A stretch of 64,000 nt of DNA from Anoplopoma fimbria (taxonomy: Eukaryota > Chordata > Actinopteri > Perciformes > Anoplopomatidae), in assembly GCF_027596085.1 (NCBI RefSeq), contig NC_072455.1, positions 1,882,850 to 1,946,849 on the forward strand, read 5' to 3'. The notes beneath the pieces are model-generated. The model made no database searches, was not told the DNA's origin, and saw only the letters and a program-made list of their open reading frames with translations. Below are positions 29,744 through 43,200 of this stretch, one piece after another; the first letter of the stretch is position 1, and the number at the start of each line of letters is the position of its first letter. The position numbers and the translations under genes were made by a program.

Positions 29744-32700
29744 ATGGCCGAGAAGAGAAAGAGGAGGAGGGGATCCTACTCTTCTGAACAGCCAATCAGC
29801 TCGAGTGGTGACACGATCAGGTAATATATCATATATATTTAAATGTATTTATTGTCATTTATTTATTTATTAATTCACTCTTTTCTCTTAATAGTTCACA
29901 GATGAGTGAAGCCTCGGGTCCCAGCAGTGTCTCTATGAAGGATGATAGATCCATGGGTGAGCCAGTGTGGTTTGGTGTTAAAAAGACACAAAGGTAATTT
30001 AATTAAATATATATTTTGCAAAAACTAATATGTAACAGCCAATCATAAATGGGAAGCTGTGAACAAGGAAAAACACGCTGTAAAATATTCTTTTTGCATC
30101 TGTATCTTACTATGTGTGAAATAATACATTATGTGGTTGGTGTGCTTGTGTGTGTGTATATATATACACATATATATACATATATATGTGTGTATATATA
30201 TACACATATATATATATACACACACACATTTATTAATTCACTCTTTTCTCTTAATAGTTCACAGATGAGTGAAGCCTCGGGTCCCAGCCTTGTCTCTATG
30301 AAGGATGATAGATCCATGGGTGAGCCAGTGTGGTTTGGTGATGATAAGACACAAAGGTAATTTAATTAAATATATATTTTGTAAAAAAAAAAAAAAATAC
30401 ATTATGGTAATAGCCAATAACTCAAAAAATGAATCCTTACACACATGCTGTAGTCTTAAGGATTTATTTACTATCCTACATGAATGAACAGAAGATCAAA
30501 TCCTCCAGGAATTATCTGCTACCTAGTATGAATAGACACATGCTATAGTGGACCAGGAAATATCTAATACCAAGTATGAATGAACAAATGCTGTATAGTT
30601 CTGGGAATTATTTTCTACCAAGTATGAATAGACACATGCTATACTCGTCCAGGAAGTATCGCCTACAAAGTATGAATGAAGACATGCTATACTCGTCCAG
30701 GAATTGTCTACGACCAAGTATGAACGCCTTGTTAGTTGAATTATTTACGATCCTGTATGAATAAATGTATGCTTTAATCGTCAAGGAAAGAAAATTATTC
30801 TGAAACAAAAAGCGTACCGAGCTTTGGCCCAAAAACCGACAACTGGCACATATCTGGCAATCTAATATAATCATCTGTTGATCACCCTACAGCCCGCTGA
30901 TTGTGGAACCGTCTAGAAAGAAACTCCGAAAAGATCCTGAATGCCAGAGAGATACAGAGGAAGACACTGGTCAGTTTAATTATCTGTTCTTTTTAGTGCA
31001 TTAATACTTGCATCATCAGTGTTGGAGGTCAAATGTTTGCTTGTACTTTCGCAGGACTGAGCTAAACATATTTAATAATGATTCATAATTGTCATCTTGG
31101 AATTTGCAACCATGCATTTGATTGTTTCAGAGGGCAGCCATTTTTTGAAAGCAAAGAAGAATCTTAAAAAAGCAATGCAGAGGAAATATACCCTCACATT
31201 TGAAGGTAACGGTGACCAAGAGAACCGTTTGGACAGCATCTACACAACACTCTTCATCACCACGGCAGAGAGTGAAGGGCCACATGAGGAACAGTCGTTC
31301 AGACAAACCAAACAACCACAATCTTCTGAACAATCAGTCAAGCTCAGTGAAATCTTGAAGCCTTTGCCAGGCCAGGAGACACCAAACAGAACCGTCCTGA
31401 CGAAGGGCGTTGCAGGAATTGGAAAGTCATTTTCTGTGCAGAAATTCATTCTTGATTGGGCCAAGGAGACAAAAAACCAGGAAGTTGATTTTGTTTTCAA
31501 TATCGCCTTCCGAGAGCTGAATTTGAGTCCCGATAACAAAAGCTTGCACGAGCTCCTGACTGAATTTCACCCTGCGATCCAGGATCTGAAAGAATCAGAA
31601 GATTTAGTCAAAGCCAAGGTTATAGTGATCCTGGACGGTCTGGATGAAAGCAGACTTCAGCTGGACTTCAAGAACAGGCCGGTGACATCTGTCAGTGAAG
31701 TAACATCTGTGGGTAACCTTATAGTAAACCTCATCCAGAGGAACCTTCTTCCTAATGCCAACCTCTGGATAACGACCCGTCCAGCAGCAGCCAGTCAGAT
31801 CCCTGCAGAGTGTGTTGACATGGTGACGGAGATAAGAGGGTTCAGTGACCCACAAAAAGAAGAATACTTCAAGACGAGGTTCCATCAGGACTTGGGTCTC
31901 GCTGACAGGATCATTTCGCACATTCGCTCATCTCAGAGTCTTGACATCATGTGCCAGATCCCGATCTTCTGCTGGATTGCTGCCATATTATATGAGGAGA
32001 TCTTTGGGGTAGAAGAGAAAGCTGAAACTCCTCAAACTCTAACAGAGATGATGACGCATTTCCTGTTTACCCAGACAAAACGCAGAAGCAGAAAATATAA
32101 ACAGAAGACAGAGAAAAACAAAGAGAAACTTCTGAAGACACACAAGGAATTCCTTCTGAAACTCGGTAAGCTTGCATTTGTTCAGCTGCAGAAGAACAAC
32201 CTCATCTTCTATGAAGAAGACCTGGAAGAATGTGGCATTGACATACAAGAAGCAACCGTGTACTCTGGATTTTGCAACACCGTTTTTAGGGAAGAACAAG
32301 TCTTTCACAAGAAGAAGGTCTTCTTCTTTGTGCACCTGACCATACAGGAGTTCTTTGCAGCTCTTTTTGTCTTTGAATGTTTCACAAACAGGAACACAAA
32401 AGAGCTCGGCAACTTCCTCGAAGCGGATGACAAAGAACATACTTTACTTGATCTTCTGAAGATGACAGTTGACAAAGTGTTGGAGGAGGAGAACGGCCAC
32501 CTGGACTTCTTCTTGCGATTCCTCCTTGGCCTCATGGTTGAACCAAACTGGAGAGTCCTTCAGGGTCTGCTGACACCGCCGGACCCAAGCCAAGATACCG
32601 AAAAGAAAATCTTGACTCACCTCAAAGCCATCCGACGAAAGGCCCTGTCTCCAGACAGCTGCATCAACCTCTTCCAGAATATGGTCGAGATGAGAGACCA

Positions 32701-34723
32701 CAAAGTCAAAGATGAGATACAAGAATATCTCAAGTTGTCAGATCGTTCAAAAACAGAGCTGACTCCCCTGCACTGCTCTGCGCTGGCCTACATGCTGCAG
32801 GTATCAAAGAACGATCTGGATGTGTTGGACTTGAAGAGTTACAACACAACGGATGAAGGCAGAAGGATGCTGATACCAGCTGTGAGGAGAAGCAGAAAGG
32901 CCATGTAAGTGTACCTTCCCTGTAATATGTACCAGTATTTGTTGGTTCTTAACTCCCGAGTATTTTAATCTTGTCTTATTTTATGTATATCTTCACACAG
33001 TTGCACCTTTTTCTTCTTCACATTATAACCCTGTCATCCACCTTTAGACTAGCAGACTGCAAAGTGAATGAAGAGTGGATTAAGCATCTGGCCTTTGGTC
33101 TTAAGTTCCCCTACTTACCTCTGAGAGAACTGGATCTGAGCAACAACGACCTGAAAGATTCAGGAGTAAAGCTGCTCTGTGATGGACTGTCCAGTCAACA
33201 CTGCAGACTTGAAACGCTGAGGTTTGTATTGTTCTGCTGCTCCGTCAGTCTGAGTTTGGACAAAAAGCTTCCTGCTCATTATTTTAAGCCTACCTTCCGT
33301 ACATTCATTCAGGGATGCAAGAAACTCACTTCTTTATGAATACTTCTAGAACCTGCATGCTAATAAACCAAACACTTCTTCCTCAGGCTGTCAGGTTGTC
33401 AGATCACAGAGGTTGGCTGTGCTTCTCTGGCCTCGACTCTACGTTCAAAGACCTCCCAGCTGATGGAGCTGGACCTGAGCTACAATCACCCAGGAGTCTC
33501 AGGAGAGAAGCTGCTCTCTGAGCTGAGGAACGATCCACAGTACAAGCTCAGCACTCTCTAGTAAGTATAATGATGGAGAACTAGATTTTTTTACTTTCCT
33601 ACTGAGCTGAGAGAGAAGTGCTGCTGGAGTACCTTTAAAAATCCTCTAGAGTGAGATGGAGGTTACTGCCAACAGCAAAACAACTCAAGGGTACCCTCTG
33701 ATCGGACCCAATTCAACCAAAATGTCATCACGCTGTAGTGTAACACTATAGGTTGAATAGCAATAACAATACATGTAAATACTAAAGATTCACAATCGAT
33801 ACATACTCCTTTTGCAACGTTTCTGAGACCAACACAGTGTCAGTTAAATGGTTGTTCTTTGTTGGATTTTTCCTTTTTTTCAGTCTTGATCATGGCGGAA
33901 GTCACCGGATGAAACCGGGCTTCAAGAAATGTAAGTATTTGTGGAAATCTTGGACAATTGCTGAATGTTGTGATACATCTGCAGATAGTAATCTCAACAA
34001 ATTGGTGAACTAAAATATTCTCCTGCACTTTTTTTTCACCTCCGCTTGAGAAGAACAAGAATAGTGACAATTCTTCCTGGAGGGAGGTTCCTGTTTCTGA
34101 TGGTTTCCTTTGTAACTTGCTGACATTAATGCTGCCCAGCTCATCAATTAAAACCTATGCTCCTAAAATAAAGTGTTTTCTTACTTCCAGATGCCTGTGA
34201 GCTCACTTTGGACCCCAACACAGCCCACAGGAACCTCCTTCTCTCTGAAGGGAACAGAAAGGTGACCTGGGTGGAAGACCAGCAGCGATACCCCGATCAT
34301 CCAGAAAGGTTTGATCGCTGCCAACAGGTGCTGTGTGAACAGGGTCTGGAGGAGCGATGCTACTTGGAGGTCGAGGTGATGGAGCCCTTCGAGATTGGGT
34401 TAACGTACAGAACCATTGGCAGGGAAGGGGATGGGAATGATTGCAAGCTGGGACGCAACGACAAGTCTTGGAGCATGACTTGCTCAGATAATGGTTGTTT
34501 TGTTCTGCGCAACGACAAAAGTATCAGTATATCGTCCCTGGTCTCGCGATCCAGTCGGGTGGGGGTGTATCTGGACTGGCCGGCTGGCACTCTGTCCTTC
34601 TACAGAGTTTCCTCCGACCAGCAGATCCGCCTCCATACCTTCAGAGCGGAGTTCAAAGAGCCCCTCTATCCTGCTGTTGGGCTTCGCACTCATTCCTCTG
34701 CAGCATTTTGTCAGCTAACGTAG
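29744..34723 (+). CDS. NLR gene 1: FISNA-NACHT-LRR-B30.2 protein (teleost NLRC3-like family)
   Basis: Nine coding exons: 29744-29820, 29895-29993, 30258-30356, 30893-30969, 31131-32904, 33048-33221, 33387-33560, 33884-33930 and 34191-34723 (TAG); in phase, 1017 residues. The start [10 protein letters not shown] gives a basic N-terminus. Two 33-residue repeats follow, each its own 99-nt exon ([10 protein letters not shown]...SMGEPVWFG). Then comes FISNA and a NACHT with Walker A GVAGIGKS, Walker [13 protein letters not shown], sensor [13 protein letters not shown] and winged-helix [14 protein letters not shown]. Two 174-nt LRR exons carry [15 protein letters not shown] and [23 protein letters not shown] domain begins [14 protein letters not shown]. 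Such genes are expanded in fish and thought to be cytosolic immune sensors; the ligand is unknown. CYLEVEV replaces the usual CYWEVE of B30.2. Confidence 0.93.
30480..30735 (+). repeat. 48-bp minisatellite in an NLR gene 1 intron
   Basis: About five units containing 'accaagtatgaatagacaca' and 'caggaattatctgctac' variants. The same intron in NLR gene 2 has about three. Confidence 0.85.
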
Positions 34724-36690
34724 ACCATTCAGCAAGAAGCTCCTGGTCTCTGCTTTACTATGTAAGACTTGACCAAATTACTTTTAAATGTCAATGCGGT
34801 GTTGTAAATGACTTGTATGTTTTCATTGCTATTATTGTGTAACTGCCTAGTTAAGCAGATCAGGATGAAGATGAGGGGCTCTTTTTGATTTTAATGTAAA
34901 TAGGTATGAGGTTTTATTTTAATGTTTTCAGCTTAGTCAGCAGCTGTATCTTTTATTACTTTACTTTACTTTAATTTTAAAGCTTCTACTTTGACAGGGG
35001 CAGAATCAGCTGTTTGTTTATTCTCTACAAGGGAAATTGTACTTGTGTTATATGTTATATGTACAAAAGTTATTAATATATTAAGTTCTGCAGGTTTCCT
35101 CGCTCTTAACACTATCAACTCTCAGTAACGTTACATAATAGGAGACTCTTTTGAGGATTTTGTCACATCTACATACATCGGTACAGTAAAAGAAGAGCTG
35201 ATTTTAGTTTAATCTCCTTTTGAACTGGTTTTATCTTTATACTTTATACTAAAAATAGAGCGCAGCATTAAATAAGGTATCAGCCTCCATGCCTGTTTCG
35301 CAATATAAATACTATACTACATTTTCTTTACGTCATAATGTAGTTTGCCTTACAAATGTATGTCGTAACAAATTTAATAAAAACCTCATAGTTTAGTATG
35401 TCTTGAAAATGTCATAGTCTAGTAAATATATATATATATCTTTGACTTTGTACGACAGCATATGACGAAAAGTTAAATACTTTCTAGATTTCAAATGTTT
35501 TATATTTTATTATAAATATACATGTCACATATTCGTCTACAGTATGTTCATATTTCAGTGTTTTCTATATATTTCTATTGGCTGTCAAATTAATTGCCCA
35601 TAAATAATCTTAAAATAAAACATACTGGTATCATGTTAAGCACCTTCTAAAATAAGAATCAGATTTCAGCAGTTGACTTTATATTTTATTTTTGTGTCCT
35701 TTATGCTGCAGGTTTGTGCTGTTTGTGAAAAAGTGATGTAACATTTGTAGGGGATCCTCTTTCATTTTTTTATTGTGTTTATCTGCATTAACTTTTAGCA
35801 TTTGAAGAGTAAACTTTATAGATGGTATTAACCAAATTGTTATCATGTTGCACCTCATCAAATATGATTATTAAATATTTTGTGGCTTAGAAATCTATTT
35901 TAATACTTTCTAGAGTTCAGCTTTTATGTGTTAAGAGATGAATGCAAATGTCAAATATTCATGTTCATGTTTGGGTTTCCATGTTTCATGTAAAGAGTTA
36001 ATTTACAAAATCAGAAAAATACGCCATTTTTAATCAAGACACTAGTTAGATTGGTATTTCCTGGAGTGCACAATAAAAAAACAGATATTTAGGAAATTAA
36101 ATAAAATTTCAGATGCCTGTTTTTGTAACTGAGTTCTTTATGTATTTTGATTTTATGCTGCTATGTTTGTGATAGTTTCTTAGTGTTTTCATGTAACCAA
36201 AATATCCATCAATAAAAAATGAAAAACAAACTGAAAATCTACCGTGTTGTGGTCTGGATGTGTCACAGGAAGCTGTGTTAAAATATATGTACATTTAATG
36301 TTAATTGTAGTGAAGAAACAAATCATCATCACATTATTTTTCAGTGACTGAAGAGTCAGTTATAGTGAGTCTGCAGAGAGGAAACAAAATGTAGATGATG
36401 ATGATTTGATGACATCTAGTGGAGAAAGAAAAACACGCAAAGACAAAAGTGAGTCCTTCACAACTGAACTGCATACATTTAAAATGAAATGCTCATATGT
36501 CCTTAATATTAATTTGTTTGCAGCATGTTTCACAGTGGTTTAAGAATATTTTTACAGCAGTAAAAGCACTAATATCACTGTGAAAATACTCCAAAACCTT
36601 AAGTAAAAGTATTATCTACTAAATGTACTAAAGTATTGATTGCAGTTAAAAGTTCCCAGTCAGAGTTTTACCATTATATATTCTTTCCCT
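34724..36690 (+). other. 3' flank / UTR of NLR gene 1
   Basis: AT-rich, no further frame recognised. AATAAA at 35376-35381 is a candidate polyadenylation signal. Closely matches 46,094-48,420 downstream of NLR gene 2 apart from indels, so it is part of the duplicated unit. Confidence 0.6.
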
Positions 36691-36705
36691 CCACTGTTTA
36701 GTAAT

Positions 36706-36776
36706 ATGGCTGTGAAGAGTGAACGACCTGATACTACCTATATGACTTCTGATGAATCATTCCAGCAGACAATGAG
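36706..36776 (+). other. Orphan NLR-type first exon between the two NLR genes
   Basis: After an acceptor (ACTGTTTAG) an ATG opens a frame starting MAVKSERPDTTYM and ending at a donor (AATGAG/GTAAAA). It leaves two bases in the last codon, the same phase as the 77-nt first exons of the neighbouring NLR genes. It could be an alternative first exon of NLR gene 2 or the remnant of a lost gene. No NACHT follows before the next NLR. Confidence 0.45.
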
Positions 36777-37199
36777 GTAAAACAATGTTAGTTTATGATA
36801 AGCAGGAGGGCTGCTGGTTTATGAACAAGACACAGTGACAAGAAAACTGTCAAATGGGGGATTCTGAATCTGCCGCTGTGTGGAATAATACAGAATGCGG
36901 TTGGTGTGTCTATATATATGATAACAAAATGATAATTATGTTGTGAATGATGACTAATAATGTTGAAAGAGCATAACTTAGTAGAAAGGAATATCTAGTA
37001 TTCATATATTATATAAATCCTTATTGTTATATAATATATACTAATATATTACATACAACATATTGTCCTAAGTTAACTAATTGAGATGTATTTTCTCCTT
37101 TTCTTCTGACATTAAACTTTGGAATACTATTGATAACTCAACCTGCTCTGTCGTCACATGTATTTTATTTTGAAGGGCATCCAAACCGAAAGTAAAGTC

Positions 37200-37311
37200 A
37201 TAAGAGGAGTAATGGCGTTCAGTGAGGCTCCGTGTGACAGCAGTAAGGCTAAACTAGATCTTCATCTCTTCACACCGCACCGAGGAGACACACTGTGAGA
37301 TAACTGCAAAG
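37200..37311 (+). other. Candidate non-coding first exon of NLR gene 2
   Basis: Ends CAAAG/GTGAGT, in the position equivalent to the candidate exon before NLR gene 1. The acceptor of the ATG exon lies at 39244-39245. Confidence 0.4.
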
Positions 37312-37675
37312 GTGAGTTATAATCTATTATATAATCTATTATATAATGTATTGCAGAGACGTGGAGCAGCTGATTGGTGGTGTTCTGTAGTGTTCAGAGC
37401 TCAGAGGAGGTTGTTTCCTGTGTAAGTGCGCAGTTAAGAACTAAAGGAGAGGTTACTTTCGGTTTGATGCAAACGAACGAATTCAAATAACTTTATCAAA
37501 AAACTAAGCCAGTAAATTGACTTTGAGGCCACACAGTCTGTGAAACCTCTTTAGATGTTCAGTGCTGTCTGTAAACAACATTTAGGGGAATTCCAACGCA
37601 TGCGCAGTGCGGACCAGAGGAGGAACATTGAAATACAATGCAAAGGGTGAGCTGATAATATTCTGTTTAAACAGC

Positions 37676-38373
37676 AAGAAATATATATATTACTATATAT
37701 CTATATATCTATATATAGATATATAGTATATTATATATAGATATATAGATATATAGATAGATATATAGATATATAGATATAGTTATATATAGATATATAT
37801 ATATAGGGTGAGCTATAATATTCTGTTTAAACAGCAAGAAATATATATATTACTATATATCTATATATCTATATATAGATAGATATATATATTATATATA
37901 GATATATATATAGTTATATAGATATAGATATATATATAGATATATATATAGATATAGTTATATATATAGATATAGATATAGTTATATAGATATATATATA
38001 TTTATAAGAAATATATATAGATATAGTTATATAGAGATAGATATATATTATATAGATATAGATATAGTTATATAGATATATAGATAGATATATAGATTAT
38101 ATATATATATATAGGGTGAGCTGATAATATTCTGTTTAAACAGCAAGAAATAAATATATCTATTATCTATATATAGATATATAGATATATAGATATATAG
38201 ATATATAGATAGATATATAGATATATTATATATAGATATATAGATATATTATATAGATATATAGATATATATATAGATATAGATAGATATAGTTATATAG
38301 TTATATAGATATAGTTATACATAGATAGATAGATAGATATAGATAGATAGATAGATATAGATAGATAGATATA

Positions 38374-38412
<39 letters not shown>
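37676..38412. repeat. (GATA)n/(TA)n array with four embedded copies of a 45-bp block
   Basis: The block containing 'ataatattctgtttaaacag' precedes the array (about 37657) and recurs at about 37806, 38114 and 38412, with GATA/TA runs between. It looks like repeated duplication of a non-repeat block together with the microsatellite. Confidence 0.85.
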
Positions 38413-38413
<1 letters not shown>

Positions 38414-38419
38414 CGAGCT

Positions 38420-39245
38420 GATAATATTCTGTTTAAACAGCAAGAAAGAAGTTCCTGTTTTTTAACGGCAAGCAGCACAAATAAACTTTTACAGTCAACT
38501 ATTAAACAATTAAATATTCTATTATGATAATTATATAATATCATATTTTGTAAAAAGCTGGACAGCTGAAACATCGACACCCTTAATCATAATTTGCATT
38601 ATTTATTTTATTGCATTTTAATATCACGACAAATATAACTCCTCTATTTTAGCTTCTAATCGGCACTGATGTTAGTACAACTTATTTTACACTTTATATA
38701 TTTACTCTTTTTTAATCTTATGTTATTGTTAATCTTTGATCAAACTGTGGCACAATATTTCCTTTGGGTTTAATAAAGTTCTATCTTTTTTATCTTATCT
38801 TAATGCAACAATATTTGACTCCAGTCATATTTTACATAAAAGCCAAATATTAATCTTACAAACTCTACTGTCAAGTTTGGCATTATATTACAATATGACT
38901 ATATTATTATACAATAATATAAAATTATACATTCCAACTATATTTCAGTATAGTTTGGACCTACTGCACATTATATATGCTGCTGAAACCATAGTTGTAA
39001 TCATAATTATTTTTATTTAAACATTTCTAAGCGCTTGCACTGAGATATTTATTTCCTCTTAAGTGGTTTCAATGCAATTTATTATTTAATTATAAGTTTC
39101 TTTGGACTAAAAAGTGTTTAAAATGATAAAATGTGGCTCTGTCAGATCATCTTTGATCATTTATGACTGTTGTTTCACCTGAAAATAGCCAGAATGATCA
39201 ATAAACAGGCGGAAAATGATCAAATAAATAAAATGTAAGTTTCAG
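38420..39245 (+). other. 5' flank of NLR gene 2
   Basis: AT-rich. The last 160 bp closely match 29,575-29,728 upstream of NLR gene 1 (for example 'gtggctctgtcagatcatct'). No other gene seen. Confidence 0.6.
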
Positions 39246-39260
39246 CTACAAGGAAAGAAA

Positions 39261-40211
39261 ATGGCCGAGAAGAGAAAGACGAGGAGGGGATCCTGCTCTT
39301 CTGAACAGCCAATCAGCTCGAGTGGTGACACGATCAGGTAATATATCATATATATTTAAATGTATTTATTGTCATTTATTTATTTATTTATTTATTAATT
39401 CACTCTTTTCTATTAATAGTTCACAGATGAGTGAAGCCTCGGGTCCCAGCCTTGTCTCCATAAAGGATGATGGATCAATGTTCCAGCCGCCCACGTTTGG
39501 TGTTGAAAAGACACAAAGGTAATTTAATTAAATATATATTTTGCAAAAACTAATATGTAACAGCCAATCATAAATGGGAAGCTGTGAACAAGGAAAAACA
39601 TGCTGTAAAATATTCTTTTTGCATCTGTATCTTACTATGTGTGAAATAATACATTATGTGGTTGGTGTGCTTGTGTGTGTGTATATATATATATGTAATA
39701 TATATGTATTATTTATTTATATATTTTATTTAAACTTATTTCATAAATGGGAAGCTAAGAACAAGGAAAAACATTTAATGTATATATATCTTTTTGTATA
39801 AAAACTATGGTAATAACATTCATGTATACACACATGTGTATATATATATATACACATATATATGTGTATATATGTACACATATATATATGTACATTTATT
39901 AATTCACTCTTTTCTATTAATAGTTCACAGATGAGTGAAGCCTCGGGTCCCAGCCTTGTCTCCATAAAGGATGATGGATCAATGTTCCAGCCGCCCACGT
40001 TTGGTGTTGAAAAGACACAAAGGTAATTTAATTAAATATATATTTTGCAAAAACTAATATGTAACAGCCAATCATAAATGGGAAGCTGTGAAAGGAAAAA
40101 CACGCTGTAAAATATTCTTTTTGCATCTGTATCTTACTATGTGTGAAATAATACATTATGTGGTTGGTGTGCTTGTGTGTGTGTATATATATATACACAT
40201 ATATACACATA

Positions 40212-40259
<48 letters not shown>

Positions 40260-43200
40260 TACTTCATTATTATACTTTATTACTTTATTACTTATAATGT
40301 TTGTATATATATATATATATATTTTGTATTAAACACACATATATACACATATGTGTGTATATATATATATACACACAGATATATATGTTATATATATATT
40401 TATATATATTTACTATCACACATTTTATTAATTCACTCTTTTCTATTAATAGTTCACAGATGAGTGAAGCCTCGGGTCCCAGCCTTGTCTCTATAAAGGA
40501 TGATGGATCAATGTTCCAGCCGCCCACGTTTGGTGTTGAAAAGACACAAAGGTAATTTAATTAAATATATATTTTGTAAAAAAAAAAAAAATATATAATA
40601 GCCAATAATAACTCAAAAAATGTATCCTTACACACATGCTGTAGTCTTAAGGATTTATTTACTATCCTACATGAATGAACAGAAGATCAAATCCTCCAGG
40701 AATTATCTGCTACCAAGTATGAATAGACACATGCTATAGTGGTCCAGGAAGTATCGCCTACAAAGTATGAATGAAGACATGCCAAAGTCGTCCAGGAATT
40801 GTCTACGACCAAGTATGAACGCCTTGTTAGTTGAATTATTTACGATCCTGTATGAATAAATGTATGCTTTAATCGTCACGGAAAGAAAATTATTCTGAAA
40901 CAAAAAGCGTACCGAGCTTTGGCCCAAAAACCGACAACTGGCACATATCTGGCAATCTAATATAATCATCTGTTGATCACCTTACAGCCCGCTGATTGTG
41001 GAACCGTCTAGAAAGAAACTCCGAAAAGATCCTGAATGCCAGAGAGATACAGAGGAAGACACTGGTCAGTTTAATTATCTGTTCTTTTTAGTGCATTAAT
41101 ACTTGCATCATCAGTGTTGGAGGTCAAATGTTTGCTTGTACTTTCGCAGGACTGAGCTAAACATATTTAATAATGATTCATAATTGTCATCTTGGAATTT
41201 GCAACCATGCATTTCATTGTTTCAGAGGGCAGCCATTTTTTGAAAGCAAAGAAGAATCTTAAAAAAGCAATGCAGAGGGAATATACCCTCACATTTGAAG
41301 GTAACGGTGACCAAGAGAACCGTTTGGACAGCATCTACACAACACTCTTCATCACCACGGCAGAGAGTGAAGGGCCACATGAGGAACAGTCGTTCAGACA
41401 AACCAAACAACCACAATCTTCTGAACAATCAGTCAAGCTCAGTGAAATCTTGAATCCTTTGCCAGGCCAGGAGACACCAAACAGAACCGTCCTGACGAAG
41501 GGCGTTGCAGGAATTGGAAAGTCATTTTCTGTGCAGAAATTCATTCTTGATTGGGCCGAGGAGAGAGAAAACCAGGAAGTTGATTTTGTTTTCAATATCG
41601 CCTTCCGAGAGCTGAATTTGAGTCCCGATAACAAAAGCTTGCACGAGCTCCTGACTGAATTTCACCCTGCGATCCAGGATCTGAAAGAATCAGAAGATTT
41701 AGTCAAAGCCAAGGTTATAGTGATCCTGGACGGTCTGGATGAAAGCAGACTTCAGCTGGACTTCAAGAACAGGCCGGTGACATCTGTCAGTGAAGTAACA
41801 TCTGTGGGTAACCTCATAGTAAACCTCATCCAGAGGAACCTTCTTCCTAATGCCAACCTCTGGATAACGACCCGTCCAGCAGCAGCCAGTCAGATCCCTT
41901 CAAAGTTTGTTGACATGGTGACGGAGATAAGAGGGTTCAGTGACCCACAAAAAGAAGAATACTTCAAGACGAGGTTCCGTCAGGACTTGGGTCTCGCTGA
42001 CAGGATCATTTCGCACATTCGCTCATCTCAGAGTCTTGACATCATGTGCCAGATCCCGATCTTCTGCTGGATTGCTGCCATATTATATGAGGAGATCTTT
42101 GGGGTAGAAGAGAAAGCTGAAACTCCTCAAACTCTAACAGAGATGATGGCGCATTTCCTGTTTGCCCAGACAAAACGCAGAAGAAGAAAATATAAACAGA
42201 AGACAGAGAAAAACAAAGAGAAACTTCTGAAGACACACAAGGAATTCCTTCTGAAACTCGGTAAGCTTGCATTTGTTCAGCTGCAGAAGAACAACCTCAT
42301 CTTCTATGAAGAAGACCTGGAAGAATGTGGCATTGACATACAAGAAGCAACCGTGTACTCTGGATTTTGCAACACCGTTTTTAGGGAAGAACAAGTCTTT
42401 CACAAGAAGAAGGTCTTCTTCTTTGTGCACCTGACCATACAGGAGTTCTTTGCAGCTCTTTTTGTCTTTGAATGTTTCACAAACAGGAACACAAAAGAGC
42501 TCGGCAACTTCCTCGAAGCGGATGACAAAGAACATACTTTACTTGATCTTCTGAAGATGACAGTTGACAAAGTGTTGGAGAACGGCCACCTGGACTTCTT
42601 CTTGCGATTCCTCCTTGGCCTCATGGTTGAACCAAACTGGAGAGTCCTTCAGGGTCTGCTGACACCGCCGGACCCAAGCCAAGATACCGAAAAGAAAATC
42701 TTGACTCACCTCAAAGCCATCCGACGAAAGGCCCTGTCTCCAGACAGCTGCATCAACCTCTTCCAGAATATGGTCGAGATGAGAGACCACAAAGTCAAAG
42801 ATGAGATACAAGAATATCTCAAGTTGTCAGATCGTTCAAAAACAGAGCTGACTCCCCTGCACTGCTCTGCGCTGGCCTACATGCTGCAGGTATCAAAGAA
42901 CGATCTGGATGTGTTGGACTTGAAGAGTTACAACACAACGGATGAAGGCAGAAGGAGGCTGATACCAGCTGTGAGGAGAAGCAGAAAGGCCATGTAAGTG
43001 TACCTTCCCTGTAATATGTACCAGTATTTGTTGGTTCTTAACTCCCGAGTATTTTAATCTTGTCTTATTTTATGTATATCTTCACACAGTTGCACCTTTT
43101 TCTTCTTCACATTATAACCCTGTCATCCACCTTTAGACTAGCAGACTGCAAAGTGAATGAAGAGTGGATTAAGCATCTGGCCTTTGGTCTTAAGTTCCCC

